The translations under genes were made by a program, and so were the position numbers. 64,000 nt of DNA from Haematobia irritans (lineage: Eukaryota; Arthropoda; Insecta; Diptera; Muscidae). The number at the start of each line of letters is the position of its first letter. Positions within the stretch are counted from its first letter, which is position 1. The stretch is taken from contig NC_134398.1 of assembly GCF_050003625.1 (NCBI RefSeq), positions 205,083,313-205,147,312 on the forward strand, given 5' to 3'. Positions 1 through 11,690 of the stretch are shown one piece after another. The notes below the pieces were generated by a model. The model searched no databases. It worked only from the letters and a program-made list of their open reading frames with translations, and had not been told where the DNA came from.

Positions 1-109
1 ACTTATTTAAAATAAATAAAATTAAAATTTGGAACAAATCTCATTTATCTAATTTTCATTCCCTTTTTGCCATTCTGTTTATAACAATTATAAATTTATT
101 TCTGATTTT

Positions 110-740
110 AAAAACGTATATATTTTTGACAAGATAGAAATTTTGAGACGATATAACCATGTGCGTTCATCTGTCCATTGTAATCATGCTATAGACTTCA
201 ATAATAGTCTAATTGTCTTTTGATTCCTTGGGCTTCTAGAGTTGATCATTTTCTTCGACCTTATCATTCATGAAAACTGACATCTAGACGTATTTTAGTC
301 CCCAAAAATAAGTGTGCTTAATATGGTGTGTATTGGTCCGATCTCCCAGTTTGGGTTCTGGGATTTCCAGAAAATTGGAAATATAAATGTACTTTTGTAC
401 CCCAAATACGTTATCTTTCATCTTTTATTAACAACTTCTTTAATTTAAAATCCTAAAACTTTTGTATCATATTAAGTTAACATTTTTATACCCTCCACCA
501 TCGATCTAAGCATGTCCGTCCGTCCATCTATTGAAATCATTCTAACTTTCAAACGAAACAGGCTATCGACTAGAAACTTGGCGTAAGTTGTTGTTATTGA
601 TGTAGGTCGGATGGTATTCTAAATGAGCCATATTGGACCACTTTTACGTATAGCCATGCAAAATTGGTAAATATCGGTCTATAGTTATATATAGCCGATC
701 CCCAATCACAAAAAAATGGTCCATATCGGTTCATAATCAT
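110..740 (+). mobile_element. DINE-1-like repeat remnants
   Basis: Degenerate pieces of the DINE-1/INE-1-like family seen many times in this window. Around 520-535 is the short GTCC run, followed by the block that reads 'cgaaacaggctatcgact' and 'gatgtaggtcggatggtat', which recurs near 58790, 63320 and (inverted) 52190. An earlier piece at 114-260 has the alternative form of the same core. There is no coding capacity. DINE-1 elements are non-autonomous Helitron/Helentron relatives; the assignment rests on the shared core and not on a database search. Confidence 0.65.
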
Positions 741-3473
741 GGTTGTCCCTCGAGCAAAAAAATAATCTACCACAATTTTATTTCTATAAAAAATTTTGTC
801 AAAATTTTATTACTATAGAAAATTTTATCAAAATTTTATTTCTATACAAAATTTTGTCAAGAATTTATTTCTATAGAAAATGTTGTCAAAATTTTATTTC
901 TAAAGAAAATTTTGTCAGAAAAAAATCTTATATTTTGAAAGAAGTGCTTCACTTCTATAAGAAATTTTGTTATAATTTTATTTCTGTAGAAAATTTGTAA
1001 AATTTTTATTTCGTTAGAAAATATTATTAAAAATTTATTTCTTTAGAAAATTTTATAAAAAATGTATTTCTATGCGAAATTTTATAAAAATTTTATTTCT
1101 ATACAAAATTTTGTCAAAATTTTATTTCAATACAAAATTTTGGCAAAATTGTATGTCTGTAGATTTTTTTTTAAATTTTATTTCTATAGAAAATTTTTTC
1201 AAAATTTTATTTTTATAGAAAATTTTGTCTAAAATTTATTTCTATAGAACATTTTTTTAAAAATTTTATTTCTGTAGAACACTTCGTCAAATATTTATTT
1301 CTATAGAAAATTTCTTCAAAATTTTATTCCCATAAGATTTTTTTTTTAATTTTATTTCTATAGAAAATTTTGTCAAAACTTAATTTCTTTAGAAAATTCT
1401 GTCAAAATTTTATTTCTATGGGAAATTTTGTCAGAAAAAACTCATGTTTTGAAAGAAGTGTTTCACTTCTATAAGAAATTTTGTCATAATTTTATTTCTA
1501 TAGAATATTTTGTCAAATTTTTATACCTTTAGAAAATATTATTAAAAATTTATTTCTTTAGAAAACTTTTTTTTTATGCGAAATTTTATAAGTTTTATTT
1601 CTATACAAAATTTTATCAAAATATTATTTCAATACAAAATTTTGGCAAAATTTTATATCGATAGAATTTTTTTTTCAAAATTTTATTTGTATAGAAAATT
1701 TTTTCGAAATTTTATTTTTATAGAAAATTTTGTCAAAAATTTATTTCTATAGAAAATTTGGTCAAAATTGTAGTTCTATGGCAAACTTTGTCAAAAAAAA
1801 AACTATTATTTTAATGGAAATTTTTTATTTCGACAGAAAATTTTGTCAAAAACTGAAATCAAAAAAAAAACAACAGCAATTATTAAAGAACAAAACCAAC
1901 AATAACAAAACAAAACGAATGAAAGAAGAGGAAGCACGATCAAAATAAACCAAGTCTGCCTGAATTTATTGTGATAATTGGTTGATAGTTTTGCTGCAAG
2001 TAGAGGATGCTGATGAGGAATGTGGTAATTCCGAAACGTGCGTCCATCCAACCATCTTGCAGTCTATAGTGCTTTGCCCAAATAAATTTGGCAAACATTC
2101 TTTTCCTCTGTTGGTTAAGCTACACTTGTAGTTTAGTCAATACATGGTTTTAAGCTGAAATCAAAAAAACAACAACAATGCTTAAAGAACAAAACCAACA
2201 ATAACAAACCGAAGGGAAAAAGAAGAGGAAGCACGCTCAACTGAACTCAAATCGATGATTTGACAGTGGCATAGGAAAAGTGATATGCTTGTTTCGAATT
2301 TATTTCGGCATAAGCCGGCTATCATGCAAATACTTTTTTCGGAAGATTCAAGTGTGGTTCATTGTTGGGTTTAATGAACTGCCTGAATTTATTCCGATAA
2401 TTGGTTGATAGTTTTGCTGCAAGTAGAGGATGCTGATGAGGAATGTGGTAATTCCGAAACGTGCGTCCATCCAACCATCTTGCAGTCTATAGGGCTTTTC
2501 CCAAATAAATTTGGCAAACATTGTTTTCCTCTGTTGGTTCAGATACACTTGTAGTTTAGTCAATGCATGGTTTTAAGCTGAAATAAAAAAAAAACAACAA
2601 CAATGATTAAAGAACAAAACCAACAATAACAAAACAAAACGAAAAATTTTATTTCGATAAAAAATTTTGTCAAAATTTTATTTCTATAGAAAATTTTGTC
2701 AAAATGTAATTTCGATAGAAAATGTTATTTCTATAGGAAATTTTGTAAAAATTTTATTTCCATAGAACATTTTGTCAAAATTTTATTTCTATAAAAAATT
2801 CTATCAAAATTTTAGTTCCATAGAAAATTTTGTCAAAATTGTATTTCTATAGAACATTTTGTCAAAATTTTTATTCTATAAAAATCATTGTCAACATTTT
2901 ATTTTCATAGAAAATTATGGCAAAGTTTTATTCCCATAAGAATTTTTTTTAGTTTTATTTCTATAGAAAATTTTGTCAAAATGTTATTTCTATAAACATT
3001 TTTGAAAATTTTTTTTCAAAATTGTATTTCTTCAAATATTATTTCAAATATTTATTTCTGTAGAAAGTTTTGTCAAAACTTTATTTCTATAGAAAATTGT
3101 GTCAAAATTTTATTTCTATAGAAAACTTAGTCAACATTTTATTTTCATAGAAAATTTTGACAAAGTTTTATTCCCATAAGAATTTTTTTTTTTTATTTTT
3201 ATTTCTATACAAAATTTTGTCAGAATGTTATTTCTATAAAAATGTTTGTCAAAATTTTATTTCTTTTGAAAATTTTATTTCTATAGAAATTTGTGTCAAA
3301 ATGTTATTTCCAAAGGAAATTTTATCAAAATACTATTTCTATAAAAATTGTGGTACCTCTTAGTTGGAGAGGAATATTTTACAAAATCTGCCTAAACAGG
3401 AAGAATTCTGCCAATCTACCAAACAGTAAAAAATCTACCATTTTTGGTAGAATTCTACCAGTTGTGGCAACCG
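741..3473 (+). mobile_element. Satellite-bearing TIR element, copy A
   Basis: The left end (741, GGTTGTCCCTCGAGC) and right end (3464-3473, GTGGCAACCG) are inverted versions of the same CGGTTGCCAC motif found at other satellite blocks. Just inside the right end lie TACCA/TGGTA palindromes (3434-3460) and a conserved AGTTGGAGAGGAATATTTT stretch. The body is a tandem array of a 29-bp unit in forward orientation (core TTTCTATAGAAA, then AATTTTGTC), interrupted by two copies of a ~460-bp module. There is no transposase. I see no convincing target duplication, so the copy is probably old. Confidence 0.6.
1848..2645 (+). repeat. ~460-bp module inside satellite, two tandem copies
   Basis: Two adjacent copies, the first partial (1848-2160) and the second nearly complete (about 2152-2640), share blocks such as 'aagtagaggatgctgatgag' and 'ccgaaacgtgcgtccatcca'. 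Both run into an A-rich joint (aagctgaaatcaaaaaaaca). The same module occurs at 6495-6690 (inverted), 18445-18785 and 28293-28772 (inverted), always flanked by the 29-bp satellite. Short open frames inside it are not convincing proteins. Confidence 0.7.
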
Positions 3474-4079
3474 TGCTTAGGATGCATTGGGCTGTTCAAA
3501 ATTTCGATAATTTTGTAAAAATAAACAAAAGTAATTTTTTTTGTAATAAAAATAAACTAATTTAGGCATCAGCCTAACGATGACATTTTTTTCTGTGTAA
3601 CTAAAATGTCTGAACTTCAGATTTGCCGTCATTAAAGCGACACATTTTTATTCACTCAGCCATTGATGACATTCAAACATTTAAAAATTTTTCCAACTAT
3701 TATATAGTGCGAGTATATGATACGACCATTCAACCGCTCAAAGCGTACATGTTTTTCATGTCTATGATGGCAATTTATCAAATAATGGCATATGCAAAAC
3801 GTTTCGTGTTGAATGAACGTGCTAAACATTTGCTTGAGGTTTTTTTATTACCACGATATCTACCATATGCATAGTGTTACTTTGGCCATATTCACACAAA
3901 AAAGTTTGAATGTTTCGAAGTCTCATCAAATATATAGAAGAGATTGCAGGCAGACGCATATTAAGTGTATGTGGACGGTATAAAGACAAAATTTATAACT
4001 AAACAAAAATGGGATTTATTTTATTTTTTTTTAAGGTCTAATTATATCAGTTAAAAAAAAAAATATGTTTAAATAAATA
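3474..4079. other. No recognisable feature
   Basis: AT-rich DNA without a repeat family that I recognise. Short open frames here have no recognisable domain and no splice or codon pattern to support them. Confidence 0.5.
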
Positions 4080-4358
4080 TAGGAATTCGGAGTGAATAGC
4101 GTGAAAGATTTATATGCGAGCTATATGTAAATCGGAATCGATATTGTTCCAATTTGGCGTGCATAGCTATAATGTTAATTCCACTCCTTGGGCAAAATTT
4201 CACAAAAATCTGATTCTATTCTAACCCAAAACATTGTGTTAATTTTGAAGTCGATTAGATTAAATCTGCCACCTAGGCGTTTTATCACAAACATGCAGAC
4301 GGACATGGATAGATCATCTCAGGGGCCGGCCCTCTTCCACAGTGTGGCGTAGGGTATA
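4080..4358 (+). mobile_element. Family 2 repeat, 3' fragment
   Basis: Carries the family 2 internal unit (a 'gagctatatgtaaatc' block, then 'ttggcgtgcatagctataatg'), the 'gcagacggacatgg' core, and the terminal 'ttccacagtgtggcg' followed by AGGGTATAC. Matching full copies are at 11677-13234 and 54166-55504. The 5' part is missing. Non-coding. Confidence 0.65.
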
Positions 4359-5284
4359 CTTTTTTTTAAAAGGAACGATGTAAGAAAACTTGCTCAATTT
4401 TTTTGTCTTTGTACTAATAATTTTGCTCAAAATTTTGCCCAAAGAAGCAGAGAACTGAACTATGGATACAGTTCAAAAGCAATTATTTTTAAAATGTGGA
4501 AATTTTCGTATTTTTTACGAGGGAAACAAACCAGTTTTTTATTTAGTTTTTGTTGTTTTTTTTTGTAAATTTCCATATTTAAACTCGGCTTAAAGTAAGT
4601 TATTGAGAGCTTTTCACTTTAGGCTTCTTGGAAATAAAGTCGTTACAGCTTTCTGCTAATTTTGAATATGTGTGATTTTTGATTTTGTAGGACAAATTCA
4701 CCTCCAGGTCAGGTGAGGTGTAGAGACATCTCTATATTTCAAGCTGACTTAGACAATTTGGTCCATTCTGATACCACAAGAAAAAAACTTTTTTATCAGA
4801 GAAATGTGTTTAAGCAAAACTTGCAATCGTATTTTAAGGAGAAGACATCCTAGCACTCAAGACAATATTTGTTTCAGTGTAGATATTTAAAATAAAAATT
4901 TCTTACCTTCATTTCTATGAGGCTCAGTTAAGGGTAACCAGCTTTTGAACCGTACAATCCTTTCTATACATCCACAGGTCTGTTAAATGCTAATCATATT
5001 TTTTTATTAAAATTAACCCACAAGAAAAATATATTAAAATTACTTTTATTGGCCGTTACAACGCAGAAAGAATAGTTTTGTTTTCAATCTCGAAATTAAA
5101 TGATAAAATGATTTTTTAATTGCAATTTTTGCAATCACAGAATTAATTGCATTTTTATATTTTTTTTTAAATTCAATTAAAATATTAATTGGAAAATTTT
5201 TTGGTGATAGTTTTTTCCTGAGAAATCTAAAATCTATTGTTACAAATTTCAAATGTAACTTTAGAAAAATGATTTGTTTTCTTC
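4359..5284. other. No recognisable feature
   Basis: AT-rich sequence with several homopolymer runs. I find no gene, RNA or repeat family that I can name. Confidence 0.45.
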
Positions 5285-5360
5285 TTGTTTACGTGTAGTG
5301 GGTATTTAAGATTCGACCTGGCTGAACTTTCCGCCATATAAACTTGTTTGTATATTAAGA
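5285..5360 (+). mobile_element. DINE-1-like 3' end fragment
   Basis: 'gtgggtatttaagattcgac' plus 'gctgaacttt' and 'aaacttgttt' is the degenerate terminus of the DINE family, better preserved at 21250-21300, 31560-31610 and 60320-60358, where it reads GGCCGAACTTACGGCC and then TATACTTGTT. Confidence 0.6.
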
Positions 5361-5989
5361 AACCCCTTCTCCTACTCAGTTGTTCCATTCTATTCCTCAT
5401 CTATTTCGAGTGACAAAACTAAACCATTAAAAATGGCTGGTAAAACAATATCATCAAGAGAAATCCTTGTCAATGTAGGCAGTGTTGCAGATCCCATTGT
5501 GTTTTTTAGTTTGACGCTTGAAAGTTGTCAAAAATACTTTGAGAATAAAAAAAAAACAAGATCCTCAAAATTGGGACAGCAAAGTTTCAACAACTATATC
5601 TATAGTTTAACAGAGGGTTAACAAAAGTTGTAAAAAAAAATCCTAATGGATTCATGTATTCTTCCTTTTTTTGTGGGGACATGCCAAATAGTATTTGAAT
5701 GAGATGGCAAGAGAATATGAAGCCATACCTTTTTGTAATATAAAGCGTTTTAAGATACTTTAAATTTTTTTTTTTTTGTATAATGGCCTCAAGTTTCTTA
5801 ATAGCTTCCCCACCAGTTAATTGATTTCGATGATTCTAATCGTTCTGTTTTTAGAACTTTACAGATTGGGATCATAATAAGAGGTCAGCTGTAGAAACTT
5901 CCATTTATAGGGGATTGTATTTATAGGGAATTTTGGCAATAGTGTTCCCATGCATCAGAAACTTTTTTGTGTAAGAGACAAAGTAGTCA
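5361..5989. other. No recognisable feature
   Basis: Unique-looking AT-rich DNA. A 62-codon frame starting at 5433 has no recognisable domain and I do not call it a gene. Confidence 0.4.
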
Positions 5990-6227
5990 AATCGACAAAT
6001 TCAAATTGGTATGAAATTCATTATACATGGCACTAGGGAGCCATCGTGGTACAATGGTTAGCATGCCCGCTTTGCGTAGAAAGAATCGTGGGTTCAATTC
6101 CATTTTTGACTGTGGATTATACCCTCTCAATAATGCTGTGGTCATATGAGTATAACTCGGGCGAAATATATACAAGGGAACTATACGAAAATCTGAACCG
6201 ATTTTAACCACATTTGGCATGCATATA
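5990..6227 (+). mobile_element. Family 2 fragment carrying a truncated SINE
   Basis: Sequence from about 6139 to 6227 ('tggtcatatgagtataactc', then 'atctgaaccgattttaacca') matches the family 2 internal unit. It is interrupted upstream by the tRNA-like SINE head at 6036-6138 and cut downstream by the left end of satellite element B at 6228. Confidence 0.6.
6036..6138 (+). mobile_element. tRNA-derived SINE, 5' part only
   Basis: Starts GGGAGCCATCGTGG. An A box (TGGTACAATGG, 6047-6057) and B box (GGTTCAATTCC, 6091-6101) sit at tRNA-like spacing. The sequence stops at 'aataatgctg', so the 3' half of the family is missing. It resembles the head of the fuller copies at 12783 and 52494. Confidence 0.75.
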
Positions 6228-9200
6228 CGGTTGCCACATGAGCCACAAATAATCTACCAAAATTTGGAGCAAATTTTACCAAAAAACTACAAAACCAAAA
6301 TATTTTATTTTGTCAAATAGAAAATTTTGTCAATATTTTATTTCTATAGAATTTTCTTTTATTTCTATAGAAAATTTTGTTAAAATTTTTTGCTATCGAA
6401 AATTTTTTAAAAACTTGACAAAATTGTCTATCAAGTTTGTCAAAATTTTATTTCTATAGAAAATTTGGTCAAAATTGTATTTCTATCGGAAATTTTATTA
6501 TTGTTATTTTGATTTCAGCTTAACCCCATGCATTGACTTAACTACGAGTGTAGTTTAATCAACGGAGGAAAAGTATGATTGTCAAATTTATTTGGGCAAA
6601 GCCCTATTGACTGTAAGACGGTTGGATGGACAGCTGTTTACCACATTCCTCATAAGCATCCTCTTCTTGCAGCCACAAAAAAAAAATAAATCCTCTATAG
6701 AAAAATTATGTTAATTTTTATATCTATAGAACATTTTGTCTCATTTCTATTGCTATAGAAAATTTTGTCAAAATCTCATTTCTATAGAAAATTTTGTTAA
6801 AATTTCATTTCTATAGAAAATTTTGTCAATATTTTATTTATAAAAAAAATTTTGGCAAAATTGCATTTTAATAGAAGAATCTATCAAAATTGTATTTCTA
6901 TAGAAAATTTTGTCAATATTTTATGTCTATCTAAAATTTTGTCAACATTTTATTTCCATAGAAAATTTTGTTACAATTTTATTTCTATAGAAAAATTTTG
7001 TCAAAATTGTATTTTAATAGAAAATGTTGTAAAAATTTTATTTCTATAGAAAAATTTTTCAAAATTTTATTTCTACAGAAAATTTTGTTAAGATTTTATT
7101 TCTATAGAAAATTTTGTTAATCTTTCGTTTCTCTAGAAAATTTAGTCAGTATTTTACGTCTATCGAAAATTTTGTCAAAATTTTATTTCTATTAAAAATT
7201 TTGTTAAATTTTATTTATTTGTCAAAATTTTATTTCTATAGAAAACTTTGTTAAAATTTTATTTCTGTAGAAATTTTTTTCAAAATTTCATTTCTATTGA
7301 AAATTTTGTCAACATTTTATTTCTACAGAAAATTTTGTCAAAATTTTATTTATTTAGAAAATTTTGTCAAAATTATGAAAAGTGTGTCCAAATTTTATTT
7401 ATATAGAAAATTTTGTAAAAAATGGCATTTTTATACAATAATCTTTCAAAATAGTATTTCTATACATGAATCCTTCAAAATTTTATTTCTATACAAAATT
7501 TTGTCAAAATTTTATTCCTTTAGAAAACTTTGTCAACATTTTATGTCTATCTAAAATGTTGTCAAAATTTTATTTCTATAGAAAATTTTGTTACAATTTT
7601 ATTTCTATAGAAAAATTTTGTCAAAATTGTATTTCTAAAGAAAATTTTGTTAATATTTCGTTTCTCTAGAAAATTTAGTCAATATTTTATGTCTGTCGAA
7701 AATTTTGTCAAAATTTTATTTCTATTAAAAATTTTGTTAAAATTTTATTTCTATAGAAAATTTTGTCAAAATTTTATTTAAATAGAAAATTTTGTCAACA
7801 TTTTATGTCTATCTAAAATTTTGTCAAAATTTTATTTCCATAGAAAATTTTGTTACAATTTTATTTCTATAGAAAAATTTTGTCAAAATTGTATTTCTAT
7901 ATAAAATGTTGTCAAAATTTTATTTCTATAGAAAAAATTGTCAAAATTTTATTTCTACAGAAAATTTTGTTAAGATTTTATTTCTAAAGAAAATTTTGTT
8001 AATATTTCGTTTCTCTAGAAAATTTAGTCAATATTTTATGTCTATCGAAAATTTTGTCAAAATTTTATTTCTATTAAAAATTTTGTTAAACTTTTATTTA
8101 TTTGTCAAAATTTTATTTCTATTGAAAATTTTGTCAAAATTTTATTTAAATAGAAAATTTTTTCCAAATATTATTTATATAGAAAATTTCGTAAAAATTA
8201 CATTTTTATACAAGAATCTTTCAAAATAGTATTTCTGCATATGAATCCTTCAAAATTGTATTTCTATAGAAAATTTTGTCAAAATTTTATTTATTTAGAA
8301 AATTTTGTCAAAATGTTATTTATATAGAAAATTTTGTCAAAAATTTATTTATTTAGAAAATTTTGTCAAAATTTAATTTGTTTAGAAAATTTTATTCAAA
8401 TTTTATTATATAAAAAATTTGGTCAAAATTTCATTTTTATACAAGAATCTTTCAAAATAGTATTTCTGTACATGAATCCTTCAAAATAGTATTTCTGTAC
8501 ATGAATCCTTCAAAATAGTATTTCTATAGAAAATTTAGTCAAAATTTTATTTCTATAGAAAATTTTGTCCATATTTTAATTCTTTGGAAAATTTTGTCCA
8601 AATTTTATTTCCATAGAAAATTTTGTCAAAATTTTATTTACATAGAAAATTTTGTCCAAATTTTATTTACATAGAAAATTTTGTCAAAATTTTATTTCTA
8701 TAGAAAATTTTGTCAAAATTTTATTTCTATAGAAAAATTTGTCAAAATTTTATTTTTATACAAGGATCTTTCCAAATAGTATTTCTGTCCATGAATCCTT
8801 CAAAATTGTATTTCTATAGAAAATTTTGTCAAAATTTTATTTATATATAGAAAATTTTGTTAAAAATTTATATATAGAAAATTTTGCTAAAAATTTATTT
8901 ATTTAGAAAATTTTGTCAAAATGTAATTTGTTTAGAAAATTTTATCCAAATTTTATTATATAAAAAATTTGATCAAAATTTAATTTTTATACAAGAATCT
9001 TTCAAAATAGTATTTCTGTACATGAATCCTTCAAAATAGTATTTCTATAGAAAATTTTGTCAAAATTTTATTTCTATAGAAAATTTTGTCAACATTTTAT
9101 TTCTATAGAAAATTTTGTCAAAATTTTATTTCTATAGAAAATTTTGTCAAAATTTTATTTCTATAGAAAAATTTGTCAAAATTTCATTTCTATAGAAAAT

Positions 9201-9430
9201 TTTGTCAAAATTGTATTTCTTTAGAAAATTTAGTCAAAATTTTATTTCTATAGAAAATTTTGTCAACATTTTGCTTCTATAGAAAATTTTGTAAAAATTT
9301 TATTTTGCAAAATCTACAAAAATATCAAAAATTCGACCAATCTACCAAACATTAAAAACTCTAAACTTTGTGGCAGTATTCTACCATCCGTGGTGGTATT
9401 CTACCATACGTGGTAGTATTCTACCATTTG
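6228..9430 (+). mobile_element. Satellite-bearing TIR element, copy B
   Basis: The left end is CGGTTGCCAC (6228-6237), followed by the subterminal TACCA blocks also seen at 17660-17705. The body is about 2.9 kb of the 29-bp satellite, forward orientation, from 6300 to 9300. It includes an inverted piece of the ~460-bp module (6495-6690) and a higher-order variant with 'catgaatccttcaaaatagt' spacers (7460, 8240, 8470, 8780, 9020). The right end (9310-9430) keeps the TCTACC blocks but has lost the final GTGGCAACCG and repeats 'gtggtagtattctacca'. Confidence 0.6.
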
Positions 9431-9645
9431 GCTCCTCTAGGAGAAGCAAATTGCCTCCGAGCCAGTTGAAATTTGGTACATTATTATATTACGTTTAACA
9501 ACCGCGGTTCCTGAAGGTGCAAATTTCATCCAAACCGGTTTAAATTTGTCCTTCTAATTACCGTGGTTCATATAGGCCATGGTGGATGGTACATAACATT
9601 CATCCTGACCGAAATTACTGCCGTATATATAGTTTTTTACTAACA
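9431..9645 (+). mobile_element. DINE-1-like fragment (153-bp unit)
   Basis: About 1.3 degenerate copies of the ~153-bp DINE unit: 'ggctcctctaggagaagcaa', 'gttgaaatttggtacatta', 'atggtggatggtac'. It probably continues copy B's original flank. Confidence 0.5.
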
Positions 9646-9649
9646 TTGT

Positions 9650-9848
9650 GCTACGCCACCTAGTATTAACCGATTTAAATTTTATGCTTATATATGTTTT
9701 AGAATATTGTCTAAATCACTTCAGATTCAGATATATAGTTATGGGAACATAAAACTTTAAATATAATTTGAGATGCTATCGAAAATGTAGATCTACCGCG
9801 TAGTGCAGGATATAATATAGTCGACCTCGCCCGACTTTAAACTTTCCT
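9650..9848 (-). mobile_element. Family 2 fragment, 5' end, inverted
   Basis: Inverted start of family 2: read on the minus strand it gives 'ggaaagtttaaagtcgggcg', then a TATATTATATCCTGCACTAC-like terminal repeat and the 'gtagatctacattttcgata' block found at 11740, 54220 and 56665. Confidence 0.6.
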
Positions 9849-10755
9849 CGATTCTTTAAATTTGTATGAGCTGCAGATTTAATAGATGCTGTACAAATCC
9901 TTACAAGATGAAGCATAACCTTGAACTTTATCTCTTTTCATTGTATTTTCATCCCAATTTTAGCATTAAGTTATACCATTCATTAAAATTGCAAAGTAAA
10001 TCGAAGCAAAATAGAAGATGCCATCAATGCCATCATACATTTTCACATTGAAATTCAATTCACTTTGCAAAGATTTTTCGCTGTCTGACTGTGTGAACAC
10101 ACACAACAGGTGTCCACGCTAACTGGAATTTGCTATACACGTCACTTATTTGCTATTCATTGAATTTATTACACGCTCAATGGCACCCAACTGTCATGCA
10201 CACATACACACACATCCATACACACATAACTACAGCCATGCTACTGAACCATACACACATGAGTTTGGCATACTTAATACTCGTACAGGAAAGTATTTTG
10301 TTGCCCAGCAAAGTTTATTAAATGAGTCTTCATATGTGAAAATCATTAATTGCAAGTTCGGGAACTATATAATTTGACACGATTTTCTTGAGGGATTGTA
10401 TTTCATCAAATCCGCATGAAATTTTAGATTTTATCAAGTAATCCACTACTACGAAGATTTTCAAAGGAGATGATTATGTTGATAAATAATGCACACAAAG
10501 AAGTAATATGTCACCTCTTAGAGCAACACGTTAATTTTTGGACTGTGAACATGTAACCTGTTTGTCTCAACCATATTATGTGCTCAGGCTGTTTTGGGAC
10601 ATAAATGTTGTTTTCTCCTCATCCAACAATATAATTTTGCTCTTGGAGGTGATCATATTCCTTCCCTGCGTTTTCTGGGTATTTAAGCTTCGTTTCCACT
10701 GAAACTTATAGCCGTATATATTTGTTTTTACTCGTATCACTTAAAACCTTATTCA
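9849..10755. other. Unique-looking AT-rich DNA with CA-rich microsatellite
   Basis: No recognised gene. A CA-rich simple repeat (cacatacacacacatccata and neighbours) lies at about 10196-10232. Open frames over it are low-complexity translations. Confidence 0.5.
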
Positions 10756-11418
10756 CACTGAAAAAAATATTGTCGTGAGGTCAAAGATTTCATATCTTTA
10801 AAATACGAATACAAATTTTGTTTAGCATAGAACACGCATTCTCTACAATAAAGTTATTTTCCTTGTCCAAAAGTCGATAAACTTTTCAATGAAGTCGTAT
10901 TGTCCTTATAATTAAGTGATTTGACTTAAAAATGGGTATCTTAACATTAAAGAAAAAATTTAAATCTTTAAATCTAAGGTCAACTTGACTTTAATAATTC
11001 AGAAAAATTCTTTGAATTTAATGAAATTGTCTTTAAATTTGTTGTCGTTTTGCATCTTTACAACAAAGCAAAAAATCGTTCAAATATAGGACATGTTTTT
11101 CAAACCTTTATTTTAAAGAAGTTGTTTACTTCAAACATAGCTTAATTTCTACTGGAAGTCGAGTCCTAATTTGGTAAATAAAGTTGCCGTTAGCTCGTTT
11201 TTAAAGGACTTTGATAGCATATGAAGAAAAAAAGCTGAGAAAGCGAAAAATTAAAAATTGCTTCCTAGAAGCAAGTACACAAAACTTAAATTTAAGAGAG
11301 AATTGTGTCTTAAAAGTATCCTTACTTGTATTCTCCGCTTCTTTGGCTCGGAATCAATACCAAATTTTTTAAAGTAAAGACAAAATCTTTGGAACCTAGT
11401 ATGCTTTTTTTTTCAGTG
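10756..11418 (+). mobile_element. MITE with CACTGAAAAAAA terminal inverted repeats
   Basis: The left end CACTGAAAAAAA (10756) is mirrored by TTTTTTTCAGTG ending at 11418. The interior ('gtgaggtcaaagatttcat', 'aatgggtatcttaacatta', 'tctttggaacctagtatg') recurs in degenerate form at 30107-30560 inside a hAT element, which shows it is a repeat family. It has no coding capacity. A target duplication is not evident. Confidence 0.55.
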
Positions 11419-11424
11419 CACAAA

Positions 11425-11690
11425 AAACAACAAGTAAGGAAAGTCTATGTTCGGATGGTGGCAAATATAACATACACAGAACTACTTTGTACATCTACAT
11501 TTTCGATACCATCTCAAATTCTTCAAATGAGTTGGCTGCTATATAAAAAGATTTAAACCGGAGAATGTCCTGGGATAGAGCAGAATGTTAGCAATAACAA
11601 CTAAAAACGGCCGAAAGATCGGTCAGATTTTCGAAAAATTATCTATAGAAATAAAATTTTGACAAAATTTTCTATAAAAACAAGTAAGGA
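11425..11690 (+). mobile_element. Family 2 5'-end fragment and a satellite scrap
   Basis: 'caagtaaggaaagtctatgt' and 'tacatctacattttcgatac' match the start of family 2 in degenerate form. From 11640 to 11680 there are about 1.5 copies of the 29-bp satellite in inverted orientation, directly against the next family 2 copy. Confidence 0.5.

Noticed and set aside
1806..2563. Conserved short proteins in the ~460-bp module (for example the IPHQHPLLAAKLST frame)
   Set aside because: The frame is shared because the DNA is shared. Other frames are equally conserved and copies have differing ends, so there is no sign of coding selection.
743..8229. Many 60-110-codon frames rich in F, Y, K, I, N (FYFYRKFCQNFISIENFV pattern)
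   Set aside because: They are translations of the 29-bp satellite. Three units make 87 bp, so all registers are read in turn. One register has TAG in the consensus (CTATAG) and frames are long only where that base has changed. The same holds for 13314-13499, 19624-19938, 24218-24622, 33799-34795 and 35820-36119.
6300..9300. Regular 29-bp repeats resembling a CRISPR array
   Set aside because: The units are head-to-tail without unique spacers, in an insect-like genome with no cas genes.
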